Shown in pieces: positions 44,001 through 56,247 of a stretch of DNA of 64,000 nucleotides. Numbering within the stretch: position 1 is the stretch's first letter; each line of letters begins with the position of its first letter. Source of the stretch: Volvox africanus. Its lineage: Eukaryota; Chlorophyta; Chlorophyceae; Chlamydomonadales; Volvocaceae. Where the stretch lies: the NCBI GenBank assembly GCA_030268105.1, contig BSDZ01000080.1, forward strand, positions 2,273,001-2,337,000, written 5' to 3'. The translations under genes and the position numbers were made by a program. The notes beneath the pieces are model-generated. The model worked only from the letters and a program-made list of their open reading frames with translations. It searched no databases and was not told where the DNA came from.

Positions 44001-47000
44001 ATGAAGGCCTTTACTTCCATGCCGATGGCATCCCGCACCCTACAAAAGCTTCTCCGAGCACCAGCTGGAGTGCCACAACTTTTAGCTCCGCTGGCGTCTG
44101 CGCTGGTTGGAGTCCACATACCAACCGTGTGGCGGCCATCCGTTCAACCGTCCAGTATCAGGCGACGCAGCAGCAAGGTGGGATCTTCTAATATGAAGGC
44201 AACAAAACCTTGCAGCATAAATTCGCGGAATAAATCCGTACTTTGGTTTTGCGAAAACCTCGACTGTGACCGACCCATGGAGTTGACTATCTCCCGTCAG
44301 GTCTTCTTGTTGGGGATAACTGTCACAAAAGTAGTTTAGATGACGTGCTTCTCTCCTTTTATCGTACAGAGTAAGAAATTGTGCGTGCTCCCCTGGGGAC
44401 CATACTCTCACACATTTTGGAAGTTGAGCCTTTGCTCATCGCACCTGTACCGTTAGGCTCTCCATCAGCTAATACCACGTGAAGCTTTTGGAGTAAACCT
44501 CTCCACCTTGCGTGCCCTTATACGCCCTCAGGTCCCTGCTTCGGCCGGGGAGGATTCCACCAGGGGGGTGGGGCCGTCCGCCCCTGCGCATTCCCCCCAT
44601 ATCAGCAAAAGCTCCAGCGCACCCAGTAGCAACAGCAGTAGCGGTGGCAGCAGCAGGTGGTATGCGGAGGAGGACTATGACGTTATCGTGGTTGGCGCGG
44701 GCCACGCGGGATGTGAAGCTGCGCTGGCGGCTGCACGCCTGGGCTGCCGAACTTTACTGCTGACGCTTAACCTGGACCGAATTGGCTGGCAGGTAGGCTG
44801 GGTACAACGATGCATACGTGTAGCGCATGAAGCTCTGCCTGGATGGAATAGAGGATATGAGTGCGGACCGGGAAGAGCATTTGGGGTCCGTAGCGGGACA
44901 TCGGAAACTCTCGTTAAAGCGGGAAAGTCCAGAATGCTGGACGGGCTTCATAAAGGCCGGCATGTATACACCGCATGTGACTGCCGCCATAGTCCGCTGT
45001 ACCAGATCATGACTACGCTGCTTCTGTCGCTGCCGGTGCGTAAGCTAATTTTCACTTTTCTTTCTCCCCCAACGAGTCGTCGCACAATATATTGTTATGG
45101 CGTACTGCTACTGCTTCTTTGTTTTTATAACTGCTGGCGTGGCGACGATTGTGGCGATTCTGGTGGTGGTGCTCTGCAGCCGTGCAATCCCGCAGTAGGC
45201 GGCCCAGCCAAATCGCAGCTTGTTCACGAGGTGGACGCGCTCGGCGGGGAGATTGGTCGCATGGCGGACCGCTGTTACCTGCAGCGCCGCGTACTCAACC
45301 GCTCCAAAGGGCCGGCGGTGTGGGCGCTGCGCGCACAGACGGACAAGCAGGAATACGCGCGGACCATGCGGCGGGTGCTGGAGGAGCAGCAGGGGTTGGA
45401 GATACGGGAGGTGCGCCTTTCAGGGAGGGAGGGAGGGGCGGTGTGGGAGGGAGGGAGGGGTCATCACTCACTGAAGATGATTACTCACCGTCGTTTTGCC
45501 TAAGCAACTGAGCTACCTGGCAAGTGGAATTTTGAAGTTAATATGATGTAATGGAAGCCCGAAGAATCGACCGAGGAACGGGGAAAGCCTCTAGATGACA
45601 CAAGCTTGTGTGTGTTTGAAATATGTGCGTGCGGGGAGGATACCGGGCTAGGATCAGCTCGCTGGATTGTGAGCGAGAAGATGGGAAGGGATAGTTTTGC
45701 CGCTCCGGCTCCCTTGCAGACCGCAGCTCGCTCCAAGTTGTCCAGCATGCGCATTGTTCATAACCTACCTCGGTCCACAAGCCAGTTTCCCCAGAGAGAC
45801 CCGATGGTCCCGATGCTCTGCCATTCGCTCCAGCTAGCTCTTCTCTTCTACCCCTCCTGCCGCTATCGCGGCCGCCTCCGCCCCTTCAGGCTATGGTAGT
45901 GGGTCTGGACGTAGGCCCCAACGATGAGGTTCGCGGCGTCAAGACCTACTTCGGAATTACCTTCCGCTCCCGCGCGGTGGTGCTCACCACGGGCACCTTC
46001 ATGAACGGAACCATCTGGGTCGGCCGGCAGTCCATGTCGGCGGGCAGGTGGGCGGTGCAGGAGAGAACCGGGACAGGGGACAGGGGCGAAAGGAGGGCTT
46101 GCTGAGGGCGGTTAAGTCATGGGACGGGGGACGGGTGGGCAAGGGAACGGGGACGGGGTCGGGGTCTTGGACAGGCTGGAATTGCCGTCTGGTGTGGCCG
46201 TCTGGGGTTGAAGCCTGGTCCGGGACTAAGGCAGGGAGCTGGCCCTGGAGCAGCTAGAGTAAGCTGGGCCGAAGTGTTGTAGTGACGAACGTGGACACCG
46301 CTCTACGTGTCACCATGGCTTCTCTTTGGCAACATGCCCATGGTGTCGCTCAGGGCTGGCGAGGCGGCAAGTGTAGGCCTCACGGAGGCGCTCCAGGCGC
46401 TGGGTTTTGAGACAGACCGTCTCAAAACAGGCACGCCCGCGCGCATCGACTCCCGCACCGTCGACTTCTCGATTCTGGAGCCGCAACCTGGGGAGGCGGA
46501 GGTGAGACCTTTGGGGAAGGGGTATTCCCCTGGGGAGGCAGAGTTATTACAGGAAAGGGGGAGGGAGGAGGGGAGGGAGGGCGTCCTGCTGCAGCATGTT
46601 GTGGGGCTTTTCCTTGACAGGTGATTTGGAAAGGCTGATTAGATGTGTTCTTTCTCGTCGATGTGAACACCAACGCCAACTCCTTCCATTGTTTTTCCGC
46701 TTCGTGTTTACCCGGGGTTTGGGGGGGGGGTAATCGCTGGATCGGCCACTGCAGGATCGCTGGTTTAGCTTTGACCCCGAGGTTCACTTGGCACGGCCCC
46801 AAATGAGCTGCTACCTTACCCGCACCACCGCGGAGACGCACCGGCTGATCCGGGAGAACCTTAAGGAGACGCCCATCTATGGGGGCTGGGTCGACAGCAA
46901 GGTGCGATGAGAGCACGAAAGCAGGAAAACGGATTGACACGAAGGGACTCATATGAAGAGATTGGTATAATATCTTAGGGCACTAAGATTTTCTGTTTCT

Positions 47001-50000
47001 CTTCTGGCTTGGTTGGCAATATCATATCGTTGACCTGTCGCCTGCCGGGTGCCTCCGCCGCTCAGGGGCCCCGGTACTGCCCCTCCATCGAGGACAAAAT
47101 TGTGCGGTTCGCGGATAAGGAGAGCCACCAGATCTTTTTGGAGCCGGAGGGGCGGAGTACGCCCGAGATGTATGTGCAGGTGGGTGGGGATTAGGAGGAT
47201 GACAGGGTGTCACGACATATAATAATGCACGTAAAGGCACTATATGTGTCTCAGGGACGGTACTATGTCGTGACAAGGGGCTCCGCTACGGAAAACTTTA
47301 CCGCTGGTGATATGTTCAGGTATAATACTTTGGGTAAATAACTGAGTAGGGAGGCCTTAAAAACCTAAAAATATATCACACATATTAGTTATTTTTGTAA
47401 TGTTTTGTAAATTGTCGCCATTTCTTTTAGTTTTTATTTTGTGTTTTAGTTTAGTTTATTTTAGTTTAAATACACGTACACTCGTGAAAGGAGATATGAT
47501 GGGTTTGACGTGATGTGTAGTATCATGATAATGATTAGGATGTCTAACCCTGACGTTAACTCGCGAGCTCTTTCTTAGGGCATGATACAACATGATGAAG
47601 GGTATGGTTCTGGAGCCGAGTCTTCGACTCCTCATCATTCCTGGGCTGGTTCCCCCCTACAGGGCTTCAGCACCGGCCTGCCGGAGAGGCTCCAGCTTGC
47701 ACTGCTGCAGACACTACCAGGGCTCGAGCGAGTCAAGATGTTGCGGCCCGCTTATGCGGTCGAGTACGACTACCTGCCCGCGCACCAGTGCCACTCATCT
47801 CTTGAAACCAAGCGGATACAGGGCCTCTTCTTCAGTGGTCAGCTGAATGGAACCACGGGTTAGTCATAACATCATAAACCCAAAGTACTCTCTGCCCTCT
47901 GCCCAACCCACTATCGTGGGAATTGTGGACTCCGCTTTCCACTAAATGGCTGCTTCCGCCACCTTCGCTGCTCCCTCTATCTCCGGGGCGCCCACTTACA
48001 GGTGCATGTCTAGATTAGCGGGTTCTGGTTATTGTTGGTTGTTGTCAGTTGTTAACCAGTTCTTTGGCTTTCGTCATCCGGTTGTTTGGTTGCGCATTCG
48101 ATTATTGATTGTCAAGAATTCCGTATCGTGATGCATTCCGGATGTATGCGCTTCCACAGGCTATGAGGAAGCCGCGGCGCAAGGTCTCGTGGCGGGCGTC
48201 AATGCCGCGATGCGCGCCTTGGAGCGATCTCCCGTCACACTGGCACGTGATTCTTCGTACTTGGGCACGCTAATTGATGACCTAGTTACTAAGGATCTTC
48301 GGGAGCCGTACAGAATGCTAACCAGCAGGTACGGTGTGGTGCGGGCGTGCAGTACCGGAGCCGTTGGGGAAGAGGGCCATTATAAAAGGTGGAAGAGTGG
48401 GGACAGAAGCTGCTGCGTCGTGTCCGGGATGTGTGTATGCATGTGCGTACGTGGACCTTGCGCGCGCTGCTCACGATCCGTTTTGCCTTGTCCCTTCCTT
48501 CTTCGTCCTCTTGAAATAATATATTATTTTTCCGGTCATGGGTTCGTGGATTCAAGGGTCTTCCGTTTTGTTCTTTTTTGCGTCAGGCCTCTCTTCCAGC
48601 TCCCCTGTCTTCCCCACCTCGGTCCCGCTGGCCTGACAGGTCCGAGTACCGTTTGCTACTAAGATCTGACAACGCCGACCGCCGCCTCACCCCGCTGGGA
48701 CGCGAGATCGGCCTAATTGACGACCGCAGGTGGGTTTGATGACCAACTGGGCAACGTGGCACTGCGAGGGTCTGTCTAGGACTGGCCTTAAGAACTCAAC
48801 GTTGATGCTCGCGGTCGCCCGATGCTAGGGTTGTAAAGGAGAGCTTCCTGGTAATATCCGAACCTAACTAAAAGCATTCATCAACGGTTTACTGCATTCT
48901 GGAGTCAGGCCCCCCCTCTCTGCCTCGCCCCTGAAATGTCTCTTCCCTTCGTGTCCTTATCCTCATGACAAGAGACTCCTTGCTTCGTTGCGGTCTGCAA
49001 CAAGAATGGCGCACGTGCTTTAGCTTTTCTTATTCCATCCCATCAATCCATCCTGTCCACTTTGCCAGACGTGTTATTTCCCTTCCCCTTCCCTGCTCTT
49101 GTTTCACCGTCACCGCATGCTCCGAAACAATGTATGCATGACCCAAGATGGCGAATATACAGCGAGAAGCAGGCGCGCATTGAAGCGGAAAAGTCCCGGC
49201 TGACCGCCTGTCGCATCCGGGCCGACAGTGATGCCGCGCGTGATGCCGCGGAGCTATCCGGTCATGCTGTGCCCGCTAGCCTTACGCTCGAGGAGCTGTT
49301 GCGGCGGCCGCACGTCCACTACTCGGTATTGGAGCGGCATGGGCTGGACGGGGGCCCGGAGCTTGGCTTTGCGGAGCGGGAGGCAGTGGAGATCGACATC
49401 AAGTATGCGGGTTTCATCGCACGCCAGGTGAGGGGTTGGGAATGGCGAAGGCTTGGCTATGTATGAGGGCAGGGGTTGTTACCCATTATAGAGGCGGGTT
49501 CATGGAGGTGGACAAATCGGTTCAAGGCCTTCTTAAACCACCCTGTTAGTTGGAATGCTCGTCCTTACTCTCATTACATTACATGTCATTGCCATGTTCG
49601 AGTGTGCGAAACGTTCTGAAGTCCGTTAGATCCAATGCCAGTGCTGCTGCTGCTGTCGTCATTACTACTGCCATTGCTGCTGGCAACGGGATACCCCAGG
49701 AAAAGCAGCTGGCGGCGTTATCGTCTAAATCCTCGAAGCCACTACCGCCTGACCTGGACTACGGCGCCATTTCCACCCTGTCGTTGGAGGCTCGTGAAAA
49801 GCTGAGCAAGGTATGTGGGTGGTTCCATAAGGTCGCAACGAACCAGGGTGGGCATCGGGTGTACGAGTTGGGAGGGGGCATATGGTGAGAGCAGACGCGG
49901 GTGGGGTGAGGATCCGCAATGTCACCCCATACGTGTGAGGCCTGTGCGACTGGATAGGGGTTTGGGGCGCCCCGTTGATTGATCCGTAGGAGTAGACGAG

Positions 50001-50409
50001 GGGGGAGTCCTCACTCGGGAACAGAGAAATGGCGCAGAGAAGTTACAAACGTGACCTCTGATTTGCATGTGATGAATGAACGAAAATCCAGGAAGTAGGG
50101 GTATGTAGCAAGCCAAGGGTATGAGAGATCATATAATGAATGGAAGCCGCTGTGTGTGTGTGATATTCCGATCTTGCATGGCCACGGTGACGCCGTGGAC
50201 ACTGCTGCCGTGTGCCGTGTGCACTGCTGCAGATACGGCCTCGAGACATTGGTCAAGCATCGCGAATTGGTGGCGTTAATCCGGCCGACATATCAGCTTT
50301 ATTGGTGCATCTGGAGGTGGTTCGGAGGCGGACGGCGGCGGCGGCCAGGGCGGCTGCGTCGGGAGCGGAGACACCAGATGCGTCTTCGCGTCAAGTGCTG
50401 GTTGCATGA
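44001..50409 (+). CDS. MnmG/GidA/MTO1, tRNA wobble-uridine modification enzyme (organellar)
   Basis: FAD enzyme that works with MnmE to install 5-carboxymethylaminomethyl or taurinomethyl groups on U34 of tRNAs. Thirteen exons close in frame (752 aa): 44001-44177, 44532-44792, 45180-45410, 45890-46047, 46354-46501, 46755-46901, 47066-47179, 47663-47858, 48160-48328, 48640-48729, 49148-49427, 49700-49810, 50233-50409. The first about 105 residues ([18 protein letters not shown] onward) are basic and Ser-rich, as expected for an organelle transit peptide. The FAD motif [20 protein letters not shown] starts near residue 108. Then come [122 protein letters not shown] and the C-terminal [12 protein letters not shown] and [16 protein letters not shown]. 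All family landmarks are present, so the gene looks functional. Confidence 0.96.
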
Positions 50410-50924
50410 CACGCTTGGGAGCTGCTCGTCAGGACACAGCAGCGAGGATGGTCTACTTTTCCAGCCGGGGGCGCTGTGTCGCTCTTTCCAATCTGTCTAT
50501 TTGGATGCAGACAAACCCAATGCGCACACAAAAAATCATGATCACGATGAACGTAATCTTCTTGAAGATACTCTACGCGAATGCATATTGCATCGGAGAG
50601 GTTAGCGGAACATCGAAAACTAGCTGCAGGAGTGCTTGTTTACCTTTGCATGTTCGAATACACTACGTAGCTGCATTTCCGTTTGTCTAGCAATATCAAG
50701 ATAGCCATCAGTGCGCTGTAGGATGGCCACTTCATCATTTCATGTCGGACATCAGGGCATCAGGCCTAAACTTTTGCTTCTGACCTTGAGCCTTCGACTG
50801 CTGTATCCGTGCAGCAGATCTTACGCCACGGCCCAAAAGAGCCGTGTTGAGAACTGAAAATCCCCCAAATGAAAATCGATCATCCGAAACGTAAGAAGAG
50901 GTGTTGGGTGACACCAGGAAAGTG

Positions 50925-50929
50925 TGTAA
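50925..50929 (+). terminator. TGTAA poly(A) signal, MnmG
   Basis: 516 bases after the MnmG stop. It was assigned by position only. Confidence 0.4.
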
Positions 50930-51624
50930 TGACCATGAAGACCTTGAGCAAAAGCCTGAGGCCATGCGCCCGCGGTCGGGCAGAGGTCATGCGCCCCGGC
51001 ATTCCCCAACGTTGTAGGGATTCACCTCCCCCAGCTATGGCCGCGCACACTCTAAATTAATCGAGTTACGGGCTGGTGCCAGCCAATTAGCTTGCAGCTA
51101 ATCCTGCGGCGAAATTAACCTGGTCTGGCAAAGTGAGCACGTGCTACACCTACAGTTGGACGCCCTGAATTGCAACCTAGCAATCACGGCTGTGCTGAGT
51201 CCGCGTGCGGCTGACTTCACCGGGTATTGTGATCCTCCCTCCATATGCTGGTGCTGGCTGTCGCCACCTCAACACCCCCCCAATTCCCTCAGAAATCCCT
51301 ATCATGGCAGTCGAAGATGCGTGTGCGCCTCTTTTCCCCCTGTCCTTGTGACTTGACTCCCTCTCTCGTTTGCAGCTCATCTCCTTCAAGTTCTGACTAC
51401 CTCTTTGCCTCTTTCCCCTCATCCCCTTGGCATATGCTCCCCCCCCGGCCTCACGCCTCAAGCAACCGGTGAATGCACAGCGTCCAGGGGCCACACCAGA
51501 CCCAGTCCCTTCAACTTTATTCTTTTCGCCCTCTCGATCCATTAGACTTCGCCCTCCCGTTTGCATTTCATATGGTTTGGCTTATTCCCGCGTACGGCTC
51601 AGTCATAAAAACCGCACACAATAT

Positions 51625-51658
51625 TTACACGCGCGTGCATGAACTAAGAACTTTTACA
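51625..51658 (-). terminator. Two TGTAA poly(A) signals, P4H
   Basis: Two ttaca words on plus (51625-51629 and 51654-51658), about 134-167 bases past the P4H stop on minus. They were assigned by position only. Confidence 0.45.
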
Positions 51659-51791
51659 TTACGATTGAACACATTCGATAGTTTTGTATAAAACGGTCTC
51701 GTACCCAGGAATCGCTAAGGAAATTATTTTGGTCCTACCACCGCACACATACAAAAACACACAAACAAGCATCCCGCCGAAGTACAGCCCC

Positions 51792-54700
51792 CTACCCCCT
51801 CCAGTCAAGCCCCGCCTCCACCACCCGGCCGCTGATGAGCTCCTCCGGGTGGTACACCAGGTAGCCCTGCCGATCCCGATTGCGGTTGTAGCAAGCCCGG
51901 TCGCCGAGGTCGCAGTCCTCACATACGCCACAGGTACGGCGACACGACCCCACCTGATTGGCGTCACCCTTCATGTAGTTGGCATTGCGCTCACACTCGC
52001 CAGATTTGGCCCAGCGGGGGCACTCCGAGTGGCGGTCCGTGCACAGCCCTGTTGAAGCCCGGTAGCCCGGGTAAGACGAAAGAAGGACAAGGATTTGTGT
52101 GTTTGGTGGGAAGGTAAAAGCAAAGGACATGTCGCTGTGCAGGCAGCGTTTGGCCTCGTGCCTCCAGCTCACGCGGACCTTTGGCCTCCTCCCCTCCCTT
52201 ACCCGGGTCCTCCTCCTGGTCATGGCGCGTGAAGGTCCTCTGCCTCTCATCGAACTCCTCGGGCCGAAAGGGCAGTGTATGGACCCAGACGGTGGCCGTC
52301 CACTTGACGCCACGAATGACCGGACAGCCCTCATGCTCCGACATGGGGTCCTCGGTGCGGCCGTCGGGCTGCACGGACCAAAACAGCAGTGCGTCGCCGC
52401 GGCGGGGCTTAAAGGCCACATTGTCCTGTGCCAAGCAGAAGAGGCGCAGTAGTGGGTGGCAGTAAACCCTTTAGTAATAACATTTGGCGAAATAACGATA
52501 TGACGAATTGGCGGACGGAGCAAATGTAGGCGAAGAACGAGCATCGGGTGGCGGGGAGGGCAGGGTCTCGAGTGGCTGCATGCTCGGCACGAAGTGGCGT
52601 GTTGAGGTGTACGGACGGGGTGACGGAAGACGTGAAGTGAACTCGGGTCCGGGTGTCTAGGTCCTTATGGCACCAACAGGAAACCGGAAGTGAGTAAGTA
52701 AGAAGGAAGAAGGCCCTGGAAGCAGTGCTGTTCGTCAGGGTGGTGGTGTTCATGTGTATATGCTGGATGGGCAAGGAAGTGAACGAACATAAACCTCATG
52801 TGTTGAAATTTGAATATTAAATTAGAACATACGAATTGATGGAAATACAAAAAATGTGTTTCATAAAGCATTAACTTACAAAAATCAAAAGCATGGCAGA
52901 AGAAAAAGGAGGGTGTTCCGTGTGTACATGTTCTGTGCTTTCACGGGTGTCCCTCGTACCCCCCACCCAGTCGGGCTTCCGAACCCCACCCCCCACTAAA
53001 TCCCTCTTTATGTCGCCGGATTCCGACGTCTCCCTTAACCCCCGCTGTCCGCGCTTGCCAGCCCCGTAAACTCTCCCCCCTCTTCACGCGCACCTTGACG
53101 CAATCCGAAAATGGACCAAACACATCCGGCATGGCGGGGTCTGCCCACGCGGTGGCCTGAGGGAACGCCGTCTCCCCTCCCAGCTCGGGATCCGATAGAT
53201 ATAACAACACAGTGGCCATCCGAGGTGAGTCATTCTCCAGACTGTCCGTGTGGCGGTGGTAATACTGACCTAGGCCGTAGCGGAGCACCTAGGGGCCAGG
53301 GGCGTTGGGATTATGGTCAGTTGGGGGGAGGGGTCAAGGTCTTGGATGGGTGCACATGATGCCGTACACAGTGCAATGACGGCTTTGTCTTTAACCCTAC
53401 CCCGACCCTAGGGTCACTTTCCGTATGGCCGGTGGCAGGTTGACTCCACGGGTGGAGACAACAAGGCATAAGACGCGGGAGGAGGTAAAGGAGTTCGTTA
53501 GACCAACTCAACTATTTGCGAAATTAAAATTACTCTTTTACGCTTCACGTCCTGCCTTGGGGATCTTGGCTCAATCTCCTCAATCTCCTGGTTGATCTTA
53601 GCGTTCGACACCTTTCATGTGTCATCCTTCACACAAACAACAACACACCTGCATGTCTTCCTGATGTACCACTGGAGTGCGGGTAAGCAGGGCCACCCGG
53701 TCCTCAATGGCCGCTATGACAGGAGTCTGGTAACTGCTCAGCGCGGAGGCGGATGGAGCGGCGAGGGGCCTCATTAGGGGAGAGGGTCATGAGAGGGGAG
53801 AGGGTCTCGCAGCGGTAACCCGAGGAGGAAGGTGAGGACGAGAGGAGCCAGGGAGGGAAAACAAAATTGCATGTTGTACATTCTTGCGAAGCTAAAGCCC
53901 TGTCGTACGCCTCCCCCTCGACTGCATCCCATTCACAAGTTGTGTGTTTGGATGTGCGTACGACTCTCTCTCTCACACACACATATATATAAACTGTGCA
54001 GTATAATTTGCACTTTTCGGTACCTTGGAACCTGCCATTGGAATAAACCCGCGCTATCTCACGGTTCAGTCGTCTACTCCACATACATTGCAAATCGTTC
54101 GACGGGGTACGGTTCTCTGCTGCTGAACTCGCTCGCCCGCCCGCCGTTCGGGCCTTCAGCCCTCACTCCCTCCCTCCTCGCTCGCTCGTCCAGCAGCAGA
54201 GAGCCGTAGACTGCTTTCTCACTCTTGGTAGTATATTGCTCATATGCTGACTGACCCGTGAGGTAACTACTCCATACCCATATCCATGTATGTGTTTGGA
54301 TGTGCGTATGTCTTCACATCTCGCATTACACCATCTCGGCCCCACTGTGCTCCTGATCGCCTGACTGTCCTTACCGGTTAATGAACGTGCCGTACGATGT
54401 GCGGTAGTCATCCAATACACTGGATCCGTTTTCGGCCACCACTGTCGACCGGCGCATGTGAACCTGTCCAGTCCAGTCCATGGGGGCGTCTTAGGGATTG
54501 TCAAGTGAGGTGAGCGGCCTTTCGGACCCCACCGCGCCGCTCTCCAACACCCTGGTGCCCGCACACGTCATCCCGCTCACCCTGATTTGCTCCCCAGCCC
54601 GTTTCCCTTATTAAACTAGTATGTAGCTGGAAGCCTCCCCTGGACCCCCTACCAAGGTAGCCTACCTTCCCAAGATGTTTGATTGTGGGCGCCCCTTCTT

Positions 54701-55778
54701 CAGGAACTATGGCACTCGGCCTAAGAGCAGTCGGAGCTGTGGACATCCCAAGCGTTTCGATATTTAGGCTTGGCTTTCGAGACGTACGGCCTGGTTTTAT
54801 TTCTTTCTCTGCAATGCCAAATCGCATCACCCCAACTCCTCGGGGATTAGCTTTCCTTTTCCGTTCGTGATCCTTCGTCCAAGGCGGGCGGCGCCGCCGC
54901 AGGGCAATTTCCCTATCATTGCCTTCCCTGCTCCTCGGAGCCAGACCTACCGCCCGCTCTGCAAAGCACTGTTCATCCCTCAACCTTCCTCCCCCCCCCA
55001 AATTGCCGATGTAGCAGCGTCCATATCCACATCAACCGTATCTCCTACCTGCGCCAGGTCCGCTACATGGGTGCACTCGTGCTCGGTTAGGAAGTTACGA
55101 ATTACAAAAGCGCGGGGCCGCCACGATATCACAGACACGAATGGCTCCTAAGGCAGGAGATAGGAGTTGGGAAAACGAAAAGTCTGGACTTTGAGGTGGA
55201 CATCACGGAAATACACAATAAATTTGTGCTCGGCACCAGCACACGGTCAGGGAGATGCCCATGGGGGACTGGCCGGGACGATCCCAGTGAGATCCCAGCG
55301 GCACAATATATGCAGTTTAAGGGTAGGTTTCCTGATTGGCTTTCAGGGTGACAATCCATGCCGGGATTACTGATATAGCAAAGTAGGTGAAGCTCTAGCC
55401 TGGCGTACTGGCGACCGTGCTTATTCCCAAACAATAGCCATGGCGTAATACAAGTGCCACATACATTTTCAGTCATCCTCAGGCATGGTGTATATGGTTA
55501 GTGTCGGACCTTGTTTCGTACAGGCCTTGCAAGCTCATTGGCATCCATTAGCGCGCACGGTTAAGATTCCATATAGTTTCAGGAAAGCTGCCGTGAAATT
55601 ACTTGCTTACTCGTGACTTGATGTCCTTCGGCTTGTACGTATCGCCCCTCCAACCAATTAAACGTTCTTCGCCGACACCAATGCCACCAATCAGCGCTGC
55701 CGAACTTAGAGTGAAGCTGAATGACGTTAACCCAAGTAGGGCGGCCATCGCGGCTAGAAGCTGGGGCTTTCGCCCCAT
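51792..55778 (-). CDS. Prolyl 4-hydroxylase with C-terminal ShKT domain
   Basis: 2-oxoglutarate/Fe(II) dioxygenase that hydroxylates proline in secreted hydroxyproline-rich cell-wall proteins, acting in the ER/Golgi. Seven exons close in frame (371 aa): 55611-55778, 55049-55147, 54375-54463, 53649-53733, 53094-53288, 52203-52425, 51792-52048. The N-terminus ([17 protein letters not shown]) is a signal peptide or anchor, followed by [13 protein letters not shown]. The catalytic domain has [37 protein letters not shown] and [19 protein letters not shown]. The iron-binding HxD is in [24 protein letters not shown] follows. The distal His and the oxoglutarate Lys are in [18 protein letters not shown]. 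After a short linker, six spaced Cys ([17 protein letters not shown] to CRRTCGVC) form a ShKT domain, common in algal P4Hs. The tail contains another Cys pair. Exon 1 uses the GTAAGC donor that keeps frame. Confidence 0.93.
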
Positions 55779-56247
55779 TACCTTTGGACGCTGCAACTGC
55801 TAAGCTTCCACAAAATCTCTGCAGAGAAGCTAAGAGGCACAATTTACGAAAAATGTTGTCTTACGTCACTCACTTTTTCGTATGTAATCTTCCACATAAT
55901 GAAACAACCAGTCGAAAAATTCATTCGGAAAGTCCTTAACTAAGACTAAAATTACACGTCCAGCTTGTCAGGTTGTTAATAGATGCTTACACGAAACCAT
56001 TTTTGTCAGTTTACTATACAGAATCCATTGTTGTGGCGCTGGTACCACGGTCGTTTCGGAGCGGTTAACCGTGCAGCAAGCTTTTCCATGAACGCCATAG
56101 AATCATCAACACTATTTCATTCTCTTGTTTACAAAGCTTGTTTTAGATTTTCGAAAGTATCAGGTGCCCGGTTCTGCTGTCCTGTGGAGTGTGCTTACCT
56201 TGACGCTGACAGCCATACCACACTCAGCGCTCGCCCAAATCCAAGCC
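55779..56247. promoter_or_regulatory. Divergent intergenic region P4H / FPG
   Basis: 469 bp between the P4H start (minus) and the FPG start (plus), relatively AT-rich. Both promoters are presumed to lie here. Confidence 0.5.

Larger units (their letters stand above)
50410..51791. other. Convergent intergenic region MnmG / P4H
   Basis: About 1.4 kb holding both 3' UTRs. TGTAA signals lie at about 50925-50929 (plus, for MnmG) and 51654-51658 plus 51625-51629 (minus, for P4H). No gene is supported. Confidence 0.55.
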
